Assembly (NCBI GenBank): GCA_002336085.1
Contig: DDEH01000091.1
Coordinates: 59,583 to 100,136, forward strand
Source: Flavobacteriales bacterium UBA1959
GTDB taxonomy: Bacteria > Bacteroidota > Bacteroidia > Flavobacteriales_D > Sanyastnellaceae
Length of the DNA stretch: 40,554 nt
Direction: 5' to 3'
Below the pieces are notes generated by a model that saw only the letters and a program-made list of their open reading frames with translations, made no database searches and was not told where the DNA came from. A program made the position numbers and the translations under genes. Below are positions 23,263 to 32,137 of this stretch, piece after piece; within the stretch, counting starts at the first letter, position 1; each line of letters starts with the position of its first letter.

Positions 23263-25140
23263 ATGTCATTTTTCAAAAACGTAGCCTCCTCTTTTGTTGG
23301 AGCCTCTTTGGCCTTTATTATCGCAGGTACGGTGCTTTCATTTGTGTTTGTGGGTGTTTTCGTTGGAGGAATTGTCTCTTTTTTAGGTGACGTTGAAGTC
23401 GACGATTCGGAGCCGGTGAGTAAGGAAAACACGGTAATTCGATTGGATTTTGACGGTCCGATTACCGAGCGATCAACGCAGAATGCCGATTTTTCCGTTG
23501 GTGGATTTGAAGCGAGTTCCACCATGGGATTGCGCGACATTATTAAAGGCCTAGAGCGAGCGGCAGAAGATGAAGATGTAGAAGGGATTTACATGAATTT
23601 AGATGGAGCTGCTGCGGCGCCCTCCACAATGCTTGACATTCACAATGCGATCGGTCGTTTTCAGGAGTCTGGAAAATGGATCATTGGATGGGGCGAAATG
23701 GCCACTACAGGAGGGATGTATTTGACATCTACAGCTGACGAATTGTACCTCCATCCAAATGGATATGCGGATTTTACGGGCATCCGTTTGCAAACAACAT
23801 ACTATACTGGAATGTTGGATAAAATTGGTGTTGGGATGACGGTTCTTCGTGGCCCTGATAATGAGTTTAAAAGTGCTGTTGAGCCCTTCACGCGCAAGAG
23901 CATGAGCGCTTCCAATCGCAAACAGCTGAACGCACTGTTGGCTGACGTTTGGAATCAAACGAGCGGAGGAATTGCAGAGGGCAGAAACTTGAATGTCTCA
24001 ACACTTGATGAAATCGCTGAAAACATCGCCTTGCGTACAGCCGAGGATGCAGTGCAGTGGGAATTGTTCGACGGTTTGCTTTACGAAGATGAGCTGAAGG
24101 AACGAATCAAAGAGCGGCTCGATGGAGAGGAGCCGACATACGTGACGTTCGCGGATTATTTAAATCCATCGGGCATGGAAGGTCTTGAAATAAATTTAGA
24201 AGGAGACTTCCTCGAATCATTGTTCAATAGCGAATATGGCGAGAAAGAAGAGGCAGAAGAACTAGGTTCGCCTTTGGCAGTGATTTATGCAGTGGGTGGC
24301 ATTTACATGGGAGAAGGTGACGATCAAACCATAGGTTCCACGACACTTTCCGAAGCGATTCGGAGAGCACGGCTTGCGCCGGATGTTGAGGCTGTGGTGC
24401 TTCGCGTTAGCAGTCCTGGTGGCTCTGCTTTGGCCAGTGATATCATCTGGCGTGAAACAGAATTGCTGAAAGAGGCTGGGAAAACCTTGGTCGTGAGCAT
24501 GGGAGACTATGCAGCTTCAGGCGGTTACTACATCTCAGCAGGAGCAGATCGTATTTTTGCCAACCCCACTACGATTACGGGGTCAATCGGCGTCTTTGGC
24601 ATGTTGCCAAACGCAGAAGAATTGCTCAAAGACAAAATGGGGCTTGCCTTTGATGATGTGAGAACACACGCTCACGCCGGAATCGGACTGGACGCGCAGT
24701 TGGATCCTGTCCAACGCGAGGCTATAAACGCATCGATTACCAACATCTATGAAGACTTTGTGGGCATCGTGGCGGAGGGGAGAGGCATGAGCTACGATGA
24801 TGTGGATGCGATTGCGCGTGGCCGAGTTTGGACTGGTTCGGATGCCCTGGAAGTGGGGCTGGTTGACGAACTTGGGGATTTGGATGCAGCCATTGCTCAC
24901 GCAGCGGAGCTTGCAGGCTTGGATTCGTTAGATGAAGATAATATCGTGTTCTTGCCTGAGACTGTCGATCCTTTGGAAGCTTTTGTGAGAGATTTGGCGG
25001 GTGCTGAGATGCTGGGAAATGCATTGATCAGTGCGGGTATTCCAGCAGAACAATGGCGACAATGGCTCTCGGTGAAGCGCATGGTTGAATCCAAGGATCC
25101 GATTCAAGCGCGTATGCCCTACTTCATTGATATACGATGA
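23263..25140 (+). CDS. sppA: Signal peptide peptidase SppA, long (67 kDa) form
   Basis: A 625-residue membrane protease that degrades cleaved signal peptides. A transmembrane anchor spans about residues 12-38. Two tandem S49 domains follow: the N-terminal one supplies the general base Lys203 (DNEFKSAVEPFTRKSMS) and the C-terminal one the nucleophile Ser419 (GDYAASGGYYISAGAD). Spacing and length agree with the E. coli-type long form. TACCTTTC (23235-23242) lies 20 nt before the ATG. The stop overlaps the next start (ATGA). Confidence 0.95.
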   Translation: MSFFKNVASSFVGASLAFIIAGTVLSFVFVGVFVGGIVSFLGDVEVDDSEPVSKENTVIRLDFDGPITERSTQNADFSVGGFEASSTMGLRDIIKGLERAAEDEDVEGIYMNLDGAAAAPSTMLDIHNAIGRFQESGKWIIGWGEMATTGGMYLTSTADELYLHPNGYADFTGIRLQTTYYTGMLDKIGVGMTVLRGPDNEFKSAVEPFTRKSMSASNRKQLNALLADVWNQTSGGIAEGRNLNVSTLDEIAENIALRTAEDAVQWELFDGLLYEDELKERIKERLDGEEPTYVTFADYLNPSGMEGLEINLEGDFLESLFNSEYGEKEEAEELGSPLAVIYAVGGIYMGEGDDQTIGSTTLSEAIRRARLAPDVEAVVLRVSSPGGSALASDIIWRETELLKEAGKTLVVSMGDYAASGGYYISAGADRIFANPTTITGSIGVFGMLPNAEELLKDKMGLAFDDVRTHAHAGIGLDAQLDPVQREAINASITNIYEDFVGIVAEGRGMSYDDVDAIARGRVWTGSDALEVGLVDELGDLDAAIAHAAELAGLDSLDEDNIVFLPETVDPLEAFVRDLAGAEMLGNALISAGIPAEQWRQWLSVKRMVESKDPIQARMPYFIDIR

Positions 25141-25580
25141 GTTTGAGGTTTGGTCTTGAGGGGCATCGCCAAATCTTGATTTTTTTCAGCGCAGCGTTAT
25201 TCGTTGCGTTGGTGGTGTCATGCCAGCGCAATCATGTGGACGAGACAGTCGAGTTGATTGAGGTCGAAGCTGAAGACATTGCAGTAGCGCATGATCCTTT
25301 TGATCTTTTGGATGCGAGCATCATCGGTGATTCCTTGATGCTTTCCGTTCGCTATGGTGGCGGATGCCGTGAGCACGATTTTGCTCTGGAGACAGGGACT
25401 ATGCTCAAGAGTTTGCCGCCGAAGCAGCTAATTTCTATCTCGCATGATGCTAACGGAGATAATTGTCGCGCGCTGATTCAGAAAATCGTTTGGTTTGACT
25501 TGTCCTCTTTTCAGGGAAGTCCTCGAGGCATTACTGTCATTGTTTTGAATGAAATGGAATTGATCTATGAATACCCGTAG
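25137..25580 (+). CDS. Predicted lipoprotein, unknown function
   Basis: A 147-residue protein with a type II signal: a hydrophobic stretch ILIFFSAALFVALVVSC with the lipid-anchored Cys29. The mature domain has DSLMLSVRYGGGCREHDFALE, a short beta-rich conserved motif with a second Cys and His that recurs in small Bacteroidota lipoproteins, and an acidic region before it. No function is known to me. Translation is coupled to sppA by a 4-nt overlap. Confidence 0.7.
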   Translation: MSLRFGLEGHRQILIFFSAALFVALVVSCQRNHVDETVELIEVEAEDIAVAHDPFDLLDASIIGDSLMLSVRYGGGCREHDFALETGTMLKSLPPKQLISISHDANGDNCRALIQKIVWFDLSSFQGSPRGITVIVLNEMELIYEYP

Positions 25581-25604
25581 GTGATCTGTGAAAGTTGATT
25601 TCTC

Positions 25605-26777
25605 ATGGATTCTACTCTTGTTATCGTTCTTGTCAGTTATGCTCTAGCCATTGTTGCATGGATGTCTCACGAGCTCTATTTGGCGAGGGCATATGCGAAG
25701 AGCGCGTGCAAGGATTTGACTGCCCCGATTGCGATACAGTCAATGAAAACGAAAGACAGTTCCATTCGTGCGAGTGTGGTGATTTGCGTCAGGAACGGAT
25801 CAGATGAAATTTTAGTTCTGCTAGAAGCGCTGGCACTCCAAGATATACTAGGGCGGTGGGAAGTTGTCGTCGTAGATGATGATTCAACAGACGATACTTG
25901 GTTCAAATTACAATCCTTTCTGAATGAGGCATCGATGCCTTTTGCGCTGAGCACACACCACCTCAAGGATACCCGTTCGGGAAAGAAAGAGGCACTCCAA
26001 TTTGGCGTAAAAAAGGCAAAAGGTAAAACGTTGGTTTTTACAGATGTGGATTGCTTGCCTTCTAGCGCCTCGTGGTTGACACGATTGACGGGACCCATTG
26101 AATTGGATCAAGACATTGTGCTTGGAGTGAGCTTGCCTCGTTTGGCACGTGGCGAGGGCGCACTTGGGGCATTGCAAGCATGGGATGCCGTGCGCATTGC
26201 TCGCAATTATGTGGGCTGGGCAGAGAGGGGAAGAGCATACATGGGAGTCGGTCGAAACATGGCCGTTCGAGCGGCAATTTATCCAAGGGTCCAGGTTCAT
26301 TTGGATTTGGTGTCTGGTGATGATGACCTCATGGTTCAGCACATGCTTGCTTCAGGAAATCATCGCGTCGCTACTTGCATAGAACGCCTGGCGCAAATGG
26401 ATTCGAAGCTTCCAACAACGGCGAGAGGCTGGCAAAATCAAAAGCAAAGGCATTGGACTACAGTTCGGCGTTATGGACTGGGACATGGTATCCGACTGTC
26501 GGTTCCGCAGGCTCTTACCGGCCTTTGGATATTGCTGGGGTTGTGGGCTTTCTTGGTCGGTTTTGGGAGCGGGGTTTTGCACATTGTGCTATGGATAGTG
26601 GGTGCGGGTCTAGGGTCTGCATGGCTTATTGCTTTCCTTACCTTTCGGTCAATCGCCAAAGCGAGTCAAACCCCTGATCATTGGCTTCATTTCGGTTGGC
26701 TGCAACCGTTGGGAGCTTGTTGGGTGTGGATGATGGCCATTCGAATGGTTTTCGTTCCGTCCAAGAGAAAGTGGTAA
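25605..26777 (+). CDS. Membrane-bound family 2 glycosyltransferase
   Basis: A 390-residue GT2 protein. TM1 spans about residues 3-22. The GT-A domain (55-285) shows SVVICVRNGSDEI, the nucleotide-sugar Asp cluster VVVDDDSTDD (91-97), the metal motif FTDVDC (Asp147, Asp149), the acceptor-side SGDDD (239-241) and a QxxRHW motif at 279-284. Two to three membrane segments follow (about 305-345 and near 375). Such enzymes add sugars on the cytoplasmic face for envelope polysaccharides or glycolipids. Donor and acceptor are unknown. Confidence 0.88.
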   Translation: MDSTLVIVLVSYALAIVAWMSHELYLARAYAKSACKDLTAPIAIQSMKTKDSSIRASVVICVRNGSDEILVLLEALALQDILGRWEVVVVDDDSTDDTWFKLQSFLNEASMPFALSTHHLKDTRSGKKEALQFGVKKAKGKTLVFTDVDCLPSSASWLTRLTGPIELDQDIVLGVSLPRLARGEGALGALQAWDAVRIARNYVGWAERGRAYMGVGRNMAVRAAIYPRVQVHLDLVSGDDDLMVQHMLASGNHRVATCIERLAQMDSKLPTTARGWQNQKQRHWTTVRRYGLGHGIRLSVPQALTGLWILLGLWAFLVGFGSGVLHIVLWIVGAGLGSAWLIAFLTFRSIAKASQTPDHWLHFGWLQPLGACWVWMMAIRMVFVPSKRKW

Positions 26778-26824
26778 AGCTGCTGCGGCGATCCACCAAA
26801 CGTTTGACTACCCATTTCATAGCC

Positions 26825-27433
26825 ATGGATGTGAACCCGAATTTGTCCGACAAGGCTCGCTACGACTACGCGCTGGTTTTGCGAGCTACCAAGGAAAACG
26901 ATGAAAAAGCATATGCAGAGCTTATGCAACGCTACCGTGACTCGATTTTCCATTTGATTAATAAGATGGTCTTCAGTTCGGACGATGCAGATGACTTGAC
27001 CATGGAAACATTTAGCAAGGCCTTCCAGCGCCTTGAGCAATACACTCCCGCTTTTGCTTTTTCGACGTGGCTTTTTAAAATTGGTTCCAATCACACCATT
27101 GATTTTATTCGGAAAAAGAGGCTCAAAGCATTGTCTCTGGATCAGGGATTTCGTAACGAGGATGGAGATTCGATGGAAATTCATGTCGCAGATGAAGGCC
27201 TCGATCCGTTCCAATCCTTGGAGAAAAAAGAGCGAAAGGAACGAATGCATGAGGTGGTGAGTCAACTCAAGCCTAAGTACCGAAGATTGGTTGAAATGCG
27301 GTATTTCGAAGAAAAGAGCTATGATGAAATTTCTGAGGAACTCGGCCTTCCTTTAGGCACAGTGAAAGCTCAATTGTTTCGAGCAAGGGATATGTTGGAA
27401 CGGGTTTTGGGAGGCGTTCGAGAAACGATTTGA
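26825..27433 (+). CDS. RNA polymerase sigma factor, ECF (sigma-70 family)
   Basis: A 202-residue sigma factor. Region 2 is DSIFHLINKMVFSSDDADDLTMETFSKAFQRLEQY then FAFSTWLFKIGSNHTIDFIRKKR; region 4 is LKPKYRRLVEMRYFEEKSYDEISEELGLPLGTVKAQLFRARDML. No anti-sigma gene is adjacent. Such conserved flavobacterial sigma factors are usually broadly expressed. The start at 26825 (MDVNPNLSDKARYDY) is chosen because the 48-residue extension to 26681 overlaps the glycosyltransferase gene. The stop overlaps the rsmG start (TGATG). Confidence 0.92.
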   Translation: MDVNPNLSDKARYDYALVLRATKENDEKAYAELMQRYRDSIFHLINKMVFSSDDADDLTMETFSKAFQRLEQYTPAFAFSTWLFKIGSNHTIDFIRKKRLKALSLDQGFRNEDGDSMEIHVADEGLDPFQSLEKKERKERMHEVVSQLKPKYRRLVEMRYFEEKSYDEISEELGLPLGTVKAQLFRARDMLERVLGGVRETI

Positions 27434-28056
27434 TGATTGATTTTGAAAAAGTAGTTCCCGAACTGCCCAAAGGTGCAGGAGAGCAATTGAATCGTCTTCG
27501 TCCACTTTATGACGAGTGGAACGCCGCCATCAACGTAATTTCAAGGAAGGACATGGAATCGTTCGAGGAACGACATGTGCTTCACAGTTTGGCTATTTTC
27601 AGGGCCATGCGATTCGCTCCGGGTAGCCGTGTTTTGGACGTGGGAACGGGTGGTGGATTCCCGGGTATTCCATTGGCAATAGCTTGCCCTGACGTACAAT
27701 TTGTTTTGTGCGATAGCATCGGGAAGAAGATAAAAGTAGTGCGAGCGGTGGTGAAGGAACTTGGCTTGAAAAATGTCACCGTGCACCATGGACGTGCAGA
27801 AGACATTTCCGGTCGATTTGATTTTATCGTTAGCCGTGCAGTGACCCGAATGAACCGTTTTCTTCCATGGGTCCTGAATAAGATTGACAAACGGTCATTG
27901 AGCCCATGGCCCAATGGTGTACTCGCATTGAAAGGAGGAGACTTGAGCGAAGAACTAAAGGAAGTCCGACAGACAACTGAGGTCATTCCGATTTCGTCGT
28001 GGTTCCCTGAACCTTTCTTCGAGACGAAGTCCGTCGTTTATGTAAAAGTAAAATGA
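27433..28056 (+). CDS. rsmG: 16S rRNA (guanine-527-N7)-methyltransferase
   Basis: A 207-residue class I methyltransferase. Visible are YDEWNAAINVISRKD, HVLHSLAIFR, the SAM motif VLDVGTGGGFPGIPLAIACPDVQFVLCDSIGKKIKVV, HGRAEDI and FDFIVSRAVT, all typical of RsmG (GidB). It methylates G527 in the 530 loop of 16S rRNA. The ATG at 27433 overlaps the sigma factor stop. The region downstream is non-coding and structured. Confidence 0.95.
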   Translation: MIDFEKVVPELPKGAGEQLNRLRPLYDEWNAAINVISRKDMESFEERHVLHSLAIFRAMRFAPGSRVLDVGTGGGFPGIPLAIACPDVQFVLCDSIGKKIKVVRAVVKELGLKNVTVHHGRAEDISGRFDFIVSRAVTRMNRFLPWVLNKIDKRSLSPWPNGVLALKGGDLSEELKEVRQTTEVIPISSWFPEPFFETKSVVYVKVK

Positions 28057-28062
28057 TCATTG

Positions 28063-28206
28063 CCCTTCCAGGAGGGAATTTCAATCAGCAGGTTTTCATA
28101 GATAAGGCCAGAGAGAAACGGCCTTAAAGAAGAAGAGGAACTCCATTGAGTCCCTCTTCATAACCTGCAAGAAATTGAAACCAACACAGTATTCTCAGAC
28201 TGTGTT
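28063..28206. ncRNA. Candidate structured RNA / branched palindromic element
   Basis: The 199 bp between rsmG and the response regulator hold a nested fold. TTTCAAT/ATTGAAA (28079-28085 with 28174-28180) and GCAGGTT/AACCTGC (28088-28094 with 28162-28168) close a junction with two hairpins: AAGGCC/GGCCTT (28104-28109 with 28120-28125) and GAAGAGGAACTC/GAGTCCCTCTTC (28132-28143 with 28148-28159). The only mismatch in the last one (A139-C152 in local numbering, i.e. 28139 and 28152) becomes a U-G pair on the minus strand, favouring minus-strand RNA. A further hairpin ACACAGT/ACTGTGT lies at 28184-28205. No clear promoter was found; it may be a 3' UTR. Confidence 0.45.
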
Positions 28207-28230
28207 TGTAACTATGACGTGTCTTTTTTC

Positions 28231-28244
28231 CGAGGGTTGCCTCG
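28231..28244. other. Small hairpin downstream of the response regulator
   Basis: CGAGG-GTTG-CCTCG is a 5-bp GC-rich stem with a tetraloop. A T-run precedes it on the plus strand and a TTTTTATT stretch follows after 7 nt, which overlaps the stop codon of the response regulator. It is too imperfect to call as a terminator on either strand. Confidence 0.3.
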
Positions 28245-28255
28245 CGAATGGGTTT

Positions 28256-28969
28256 TTATTGTGTTATGAAGCGATAGCCTACCCCGCGCACGGAAGTGAA
28301 ATGCTTGGGATTTTTAGGGTCAGCTTCGAAATATTTACGGAATGCAACGATGAAATTATCAATCGTTCTCGTTTTGGGCAACGCTGAATAGCCCCAAACG
28401 ATTTTAAGTATTTCTTCACGACTGACGACTTGGTTTGCTTTTGCGATGAGCAAACGCAGGAGGCTGGCTTCGCGTTTTGTAATGCTTTGAGACTCCCCCG
28501 ATCGGGTCGTGATTTGATAGCCATCAAAATCGATGCTGCAATTTTTTCCAAAAGCATAAGTTCCTGAAACAGTCTGTTTGCTGGTGTCGTTATTGCGGAG
28601 CAATAGTTTGACGCGCAAGAGCAGTTCTTCCAAATGAAATGGTTTTCCGAGGTAATCATTGCCTCCAGCTTTTAGACCTTCCACACGATCGGTACCTTCA
28701 TTTTTAGCTGTGAGAAAAAGCACAGGCAGGTCGGATCCTCCGACACGCATAGCCTGACAAACCTCCAATCCATCCATTTTTGGCATCATAACGTCAAGGA
28801 CTGCTGCATCAAGATGATTTTGTTTCGCCAGCTGAAGCGCCTGCTCACCATTTTCAGCTTCGATGACAAACCAACCTTCTCTTTCAAAATTTAGTTTTAC
28901 CGTTCGACGCAAGGTGAGGTCGTCTTCAGCTAATAGTATGCGTGGTTGAGGTGGAGTTGAATCTTGCAT
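28256..28969 (-). CDS. OmpR-family response regulator (orphan)
   Basis: A 237-residue regulator. The receiver domain has acidic pocket residues Asp16-Asp17, the phospho-acceptor Asp59 in VLDVMMPKMDG, Thr87 and Lys109. The C-terminal winged helix (about 135-237) has KREASLLRLLIAKANQVVSREEILKIVWG and TRTIDNFIVAFRKYFE then FTSVRGVGYRFI. No histidine kinase gene is adjacent, so the partner is encoded elsewhere. The ATG at 28969 fits the family; a 38-residue extension upstream overlaps the thioesterase gene. GAAATTTA lies 4 nt before the ATG. Confidence 0.93.
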   Translation of the reverse strand: MQDSTPPQPRILLAEDDLTLRRTVKLNFEREGWFVIEAENGEQALQLAKQNHLDAAVLDVMMPKMDGLEVCQAMRVGGSDLPVLFLTAKNEGTDRVEGLKAGGNDYLGKPFHLEELLLRVKLLLRNNDTSKQTVSGTYAFGKNCSIDFDGYQITTRSGESQSITKREASLLRLLIAKANQVVSREEILKIVWGYSALPKTRTIDNFIVAFRKYFEADPKNPKHFTSVRGVGYRFITQ

Positions 28970-28973
28970 GGCG

Positions 28974-28981
28974 TAAATTTC
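28974..28981 (-). promoter_or_regulatory. Candidate box before the response regulator (GAAATTTA)
   Basis: The minus strand reads GAAATTTA-CGCC-ATG: the octamer differs from TAnnTTTG at two bases but keeps the 4-nt spacing seen at other starts. No TTG -33 was found. Confidence 0.25.
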
Positions 28982-29003
28982 GGACGAAATGGCTTTGAAT
29001 GCG

Positions 29004-29432
29004 ATGAAAAATTTAAACGATGTACCAACAATTGCGGATGCAATTGGCTTGGAAGTGCTGACCGTGGAACCCGAGCGTGTCACAGGAAAGATGCCTGTGG
29101 ATTCCCGAACGCATCAGCCGTATGGTTTGCTGCATGGAGGTGCAAGTGTGGTTTTGGCAGAGACGCTGGGCTCTGTGGGCTCTCATTTCTTGGTAGCCGA
29201 ACAAGGCAAAGCAGCTGTAGGCGTAGAAGTAAATGCGAATCACGTTCGTGGCGTTCGAACTGGGTGGGTATATGGGGAAGCAAAACTGGTTCATCGCGGT
29301 GGTAAAATGCACGTATGGGCCATCGATATCAAGGACGACAAGGAACGTTTGGTGTGCACTAGTCGCCTTACGGTGATGATCATTCCTCAACCCAAAGAGC
29401 AAGAACCGCTGCCGACAGATAAGGAGGGGTAA
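29004..29432 (+). CDS. menI: 1,4-dihydroxy-2-naphthoyl-CoA thioesterase (hotdog fold)
   Basis: A 142-residue PaaI/YdiI-type thioesterase that hydrolyses DHNA-CoA to DHNA between MenB and MenA. The core MPVDSRTHQPYGLLHGGASVVLAETLGSVGS is nearly the same as in E. coli YdiI (MenI), with catalytic Glu53 in LAETLGS; VEVNANHVRGVRTG and SRLTVMI also match. Its place as first gene of the men cluster supports this specific function. An upstream ATG at 28989 would add 5 residues; 29004 is preferred because TTG-23-TGGCTTTG ends 6 nt before it. It overlaps menF by 1 nt. Confidence 0.85.
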   Translation: MKNLNDVPTIADAIGLEVLTVEPERVTGKMPVDSRTHQPYGLLHGGASVVLAETLGSVGSHFLVAEQGKAAVGVEVNANHVRGVRTGWVYGEAKLVHRGGKMHVWAIDIKDDKERLVCTSRLTVMIIPQPKEQEPLPTDKEG

Positions 29433-30412
29433 TGAGCGATCAAAGAGTACTTCAGTTGTGGTGGAAAATGCCCGGAGACGGGGCGGACAAAATTTGGACG
29501 CTGGAGCCGGATTCAAATGGAGAGACTACATTTCATTTGGCTCCATTTGCGTCCTCCAATAGTTCTCCTATCCTCGAAATCACAGGGAATAAGAAGCCGG
29601 TTTTCTTTCCTTTGAATGCCCATTTGGACCTCGTTCCTTCCCCAACGGTTTCAGGAGCAAAAAAACAAGACCACCTCAATACGGTGAATGCGGCGATAGA
29701 AGCGATTCGTTCCGAGGAATTGGAGAAAGTAGTTGTTAGTCGATCGGAATTTTGGACAACCCCATTGGCTCCCGAAAGACTATTTCAGTCCAAATGTGAG
29801 ATGTACCCTGATGCGATGGTCTATTTGCTCGCTCATCCAGAATCAGGCGTTTGGCTGGGCGCGTCGCCTGAACTGCTTCTCCAACGACGGGGAAATGAAT
29901 TTGAAACGGTTTCGCTGGCGGGGACAAAATCCAATTTGAATGGAGAGTGGACCGAAAAGGATCGAAGGGAACAGGAGTTGGTAACTGATTTCATTACCCA
30001 CCGATTAAGATCTGTTGGAGCCCAAGGCGTAAAACAGCTTGCCGCTGAAGATCGAAAATATGGTGCCATTCAGCATCTTGAATCAAGGATTCTCTTTTCA
30101 TCTGCGGTGGATGAAGCATCTTGGCTCAAAGAACTACACCCTACTCCAGCAGTGGGCGGAGCCCCTCGGGATAAGGCTCTGGAATTCATCGAGACAAACG
30201 AAATACAGGATAGAGGGTACTACACCGGATACTTGGGATGGAGCCAAAAGGCTGAGTCCAATTATTTTGTCAATTTAAGATGCATGCAATGTTTTGCTGA
30301 TGGATTTCGACTCTTCGCGGGTGGAGGAATTGTGAGTGGTTCTGATGCGGTTGGGGAATGGGAGGAGACGCAAGCAAAAATCGAAACGATTCGAACGAAT
30401 TTGAAGCCTTGA
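29432..30412 (+). CDS. menF: Isochorismate synthase
   Basis: A 326-residue chorismate-binding enzyme that makes isochorismate, the first committed step to menaquinone. It has EKVVVSRSEF, WLGASPELLLQRRGNEFETVSLAGT, QELVTDFIT, HPTPAVGGAPRDKALEFI, YYTGYLGW and FAGGGIVSGSD followed by EWEETQAKIET. It is shorter than the E. coli enzyme (about 430), losing N-terminal sequence, as I recall for Bacteroidota forms. A strong ribosome-binding site (AAGGAGG) lies 4 nt before the ATG, which is unusual here. Confidence 0.92.
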   Translation: MSDQRVLQLWWKMPGDGADKIWTLEPDSNGETTFHLAPFASSNSSPILEITGNKKPVFFPLNAHLDLVPSPTVSGAKKQDHLNTVNAAIEAIRSEELEKVVVSRSEFWTTPLAPERLFQSKCEMYPDAMVYLLAHPESGVWLGASPELLLQRRGNEFETVSLAGTKSNLNGEWTEKDRREQELVTDFITHRLRSVGAQGVKQLAAEDRKYGAIQHLESRILFSSAVDEASWLKELHPTPAVGGAPRDKALEFIETNEIQDRGYYTGYLGWSQKAESNYFVNLRCMQCFADGFRLFAGGGIVSGSDAVGEWEETQAKIETIRTNLKP

Positions 30413-30436
30413 AGTAGGGAATCAACCTTATTTTTG
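30409..30436 (+). promoter_or_regulatory. Candidate internal promoter before menD (TTG-17-TATTTTTG)
   Basis: TTG at 30409-30411 overlaps the menF stop; 17 nt later TATTTTTG (30429-30436) exactly matches TAnnTTTG and ends 4 nt (CTCC) before the menD ATG. It suggests menD and downstream genes can be transcribed separately. Confidence 0.45.
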
Positions 30437-30440
30437 CTCC

Positions 30441-32126
30441 ATGAGGACGACGGACCATCCGGCAGCCCATGGGCTCATATCTACTTGGAAGTCGCTTGGC
30501 TTGAGCGATGTTGTCATTTCGACAGGTTCGAGAAATGCACCCTTGGTGCTGGCAGCTCATGCAGCAGGATTGCGCATCACAGTGGCCCTTGATGAGCGTA
30601 GTGCCGCTCACATCGCTCTGGGTATGGCGTTGGAGTCGGGCACGCCCTGTTGTGCCATATCAACTTCGGGGACAGCGGCTTTGAATCACGGACCTGCCTT
30701 GGCTGAGGCTTATTACATGGGAGTGCCTTTGATTAGCGTTACGGCCGATCGTGCCCGTGCAAAACGAAAAACTGGCCCAGGACAGATGGTTGTCCAGAAT
30801 CAGGCATTTAAGCAGCACACAACCTTCTCTTTGGAAGTGGATGAACTGGACCTGTCATTGGATGAGATAGGCACCGCAGCGGAAGAAGCTTGGATGCAAG
30901 CCCAATCTGGGCCGGTGCATGTGAATGTTCCATTCCAAGAACCTCTTTATTCCATGCGCGAAAGTTCTGAATTCCCACCGAAAATGGGGCTTGAACATGC
31001 CCAAGCTACAAACCACCAATGCGAGTATGCACCAATCCCGGATGAGTTGGTTGATTGGTTAAGCTGCCACGACCCCAAAGTTCTTATCCTGCTCGGTGCG
31101 GTGCCAGAGTATGCTCGAGCTAGCGAAGCATTCGAAACGCTCAAAGACCGAGCAGCCGTGATCGCCGATGCTTTTGGGATGATTCCGCAGGCGCATATAG
31201 AGCCAAGTTCGGCGCTCATGCAATTGGGGTGGGACATTGACACGATAGAGGACTTGAGACCTGATGTGGTCATCACATGCGGACTGCCTCCCATGGACAA
31301 AAAATGGAGAGAGCATTTGGTGGGCTGGAACCTTCCGCATTGGCATATTGGCAAGGAGGAGCACGATTGGGATATGTTTTATTCCAAGTCCGGTACTTGG
31401 GAAATTGAGCCCCAAATTGGGGTAGAAGAATTGCTAAAGGCCTTGCCAGAGTTTAATGCTTTTGCTTCGGAATGGAATGTTCGTTCGGATCGAATGACAT
31501 CTGCCGCCGCGCTGTTTGCATCTGCTTCTTCGAATCCGTGGACAGACTGGCACGTTTATGAAAGACTCGCTTTAAGGTTGGCTGAGAATGCATCGGTGCA
31601 TTTTGCCAATTCAACAAGTGCGCGCTACGCGCAATGGTTCGACTGGAAGCAGCGAAACGTTCATGCCAATAGAGGTGTTGCGGGAATCGATGGTTGCCTG
31701 AGTACTGCAGTCGGTGATGCGCTTGCCAACTCCAAACGTCCGGTCGTTCTCTTGACGGGGGATACTGCCTGGCAATACGATGCGAACGGTTTAGCTGTCC
31801 GACCTGTGCCGTCCAACCTAAAAGTCATTGTCATCAACAACGGCGGGGGAAACATATTTCGCTGGATTGATGGCCCGGAAGATGAAAGCGTCTTGACGCA
31901 GTATTTTGAAGCTCCATTTGCGGAGAATATGAAGGCGAGCGCTCAGCATTTGGGACTGAGTTACACGTTTGCTGCAAACTGGTCCCAGTTTGAGGAATCA
32001 TTTGCTGTTTGGCACAACAACACAGAGCCCTCTTTGTTAGAAATAAAAACAGATGGGATTGCTTCGGTGCGTTTTTTCAAAGCTCTCCAAGCGCATACAA
32101 TAGCAGCATTGACCACAAAAAGATAA
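30441..32126 (+). CDS. menD: 2-succinyl-5-enolpyruvyl-6-hydroxy-3-cyclohexene-1-carboxylate synthase
   Basis: A 561-residue thiamine-diphosphate enzyme that condenses isochorismate with 2-oxoglutarate-derived succinyl semialdehyde to SEPHCHC. It starts with MRTTDHPAAHGLISTWKSLG, has the GSRNAPLVLAA motif, DERSAAHIALG with the catalytic Glu, GTAALNHGPALAEAYYMGVPLISVTADR, and the cofactor site LLTGDTAWQYDANGL then VIVINNGGGNIFRW. It is a single-domain MenD, not fused to MenF or MenH. A short 28-nt gap separates it from menF. Confidence 0.94.
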   Translation: MRTTDHPAAHGLISTWKSLGLSDVVISTGSRNAPLVLAAHAAGLRITVALDERSAAHIALGMALESGTPCCAISTSGTAALNHGPALAEAYYMGVPLISVTADRARAKRKTGPGQMVVQNQAFKQHTTFSLEVDELDLSLDEIGTAAEEAWMQAQSGPVHVNVPFQEPLYSMRESSEFPPKMGLEHAQATNHQCEYAPIPDELVDWLSCHDPKVLILLGAVPEYARASEAFETLKDRAAVIADAFGMIPQAHIEPSSALMQLGWDIDTIEDLRPDVVITCGLPPMDKKWREHLVGWNLPHWHIGKEEHDWDMFYSKSGTWEIEPQIGVEELLKALPEFNAFASEWNVRSDRMTSAAALFASASSNPWTDWHVYERLALRLAENASVHFANSTSARYAQWFDWKQRNVHANRGVAGIDGCLSTAVGDALANSKRPVVLLTGDTAWQYDANGLAVRPVPSNLKVIVINNGGGNIFRWIDGPEDESVLTQYFEAPFAENMKASAQHLGLSYTFAANWSQFEESFAVWHNNTEPSLLEIKTDGIASVRFFKALQAHTIAALTTKR

Positions 32127-32137
32127 TCTTGAACAAC

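Noticed and set aside
26681..26824. 48-codon upstream extension of the sigma factor
   Set aside because: It overlaps the end of the glycosyltransferase gene in another frame; the family N-terminus begins at 26825.
28175..28387. 70-codon plus-strand frame over the structured region and the end of the response regulator
   Set aside because: Overlaps a certain gene antisense, has Cys-rich odd composition and no start context; the region is better explained by RNA structure.
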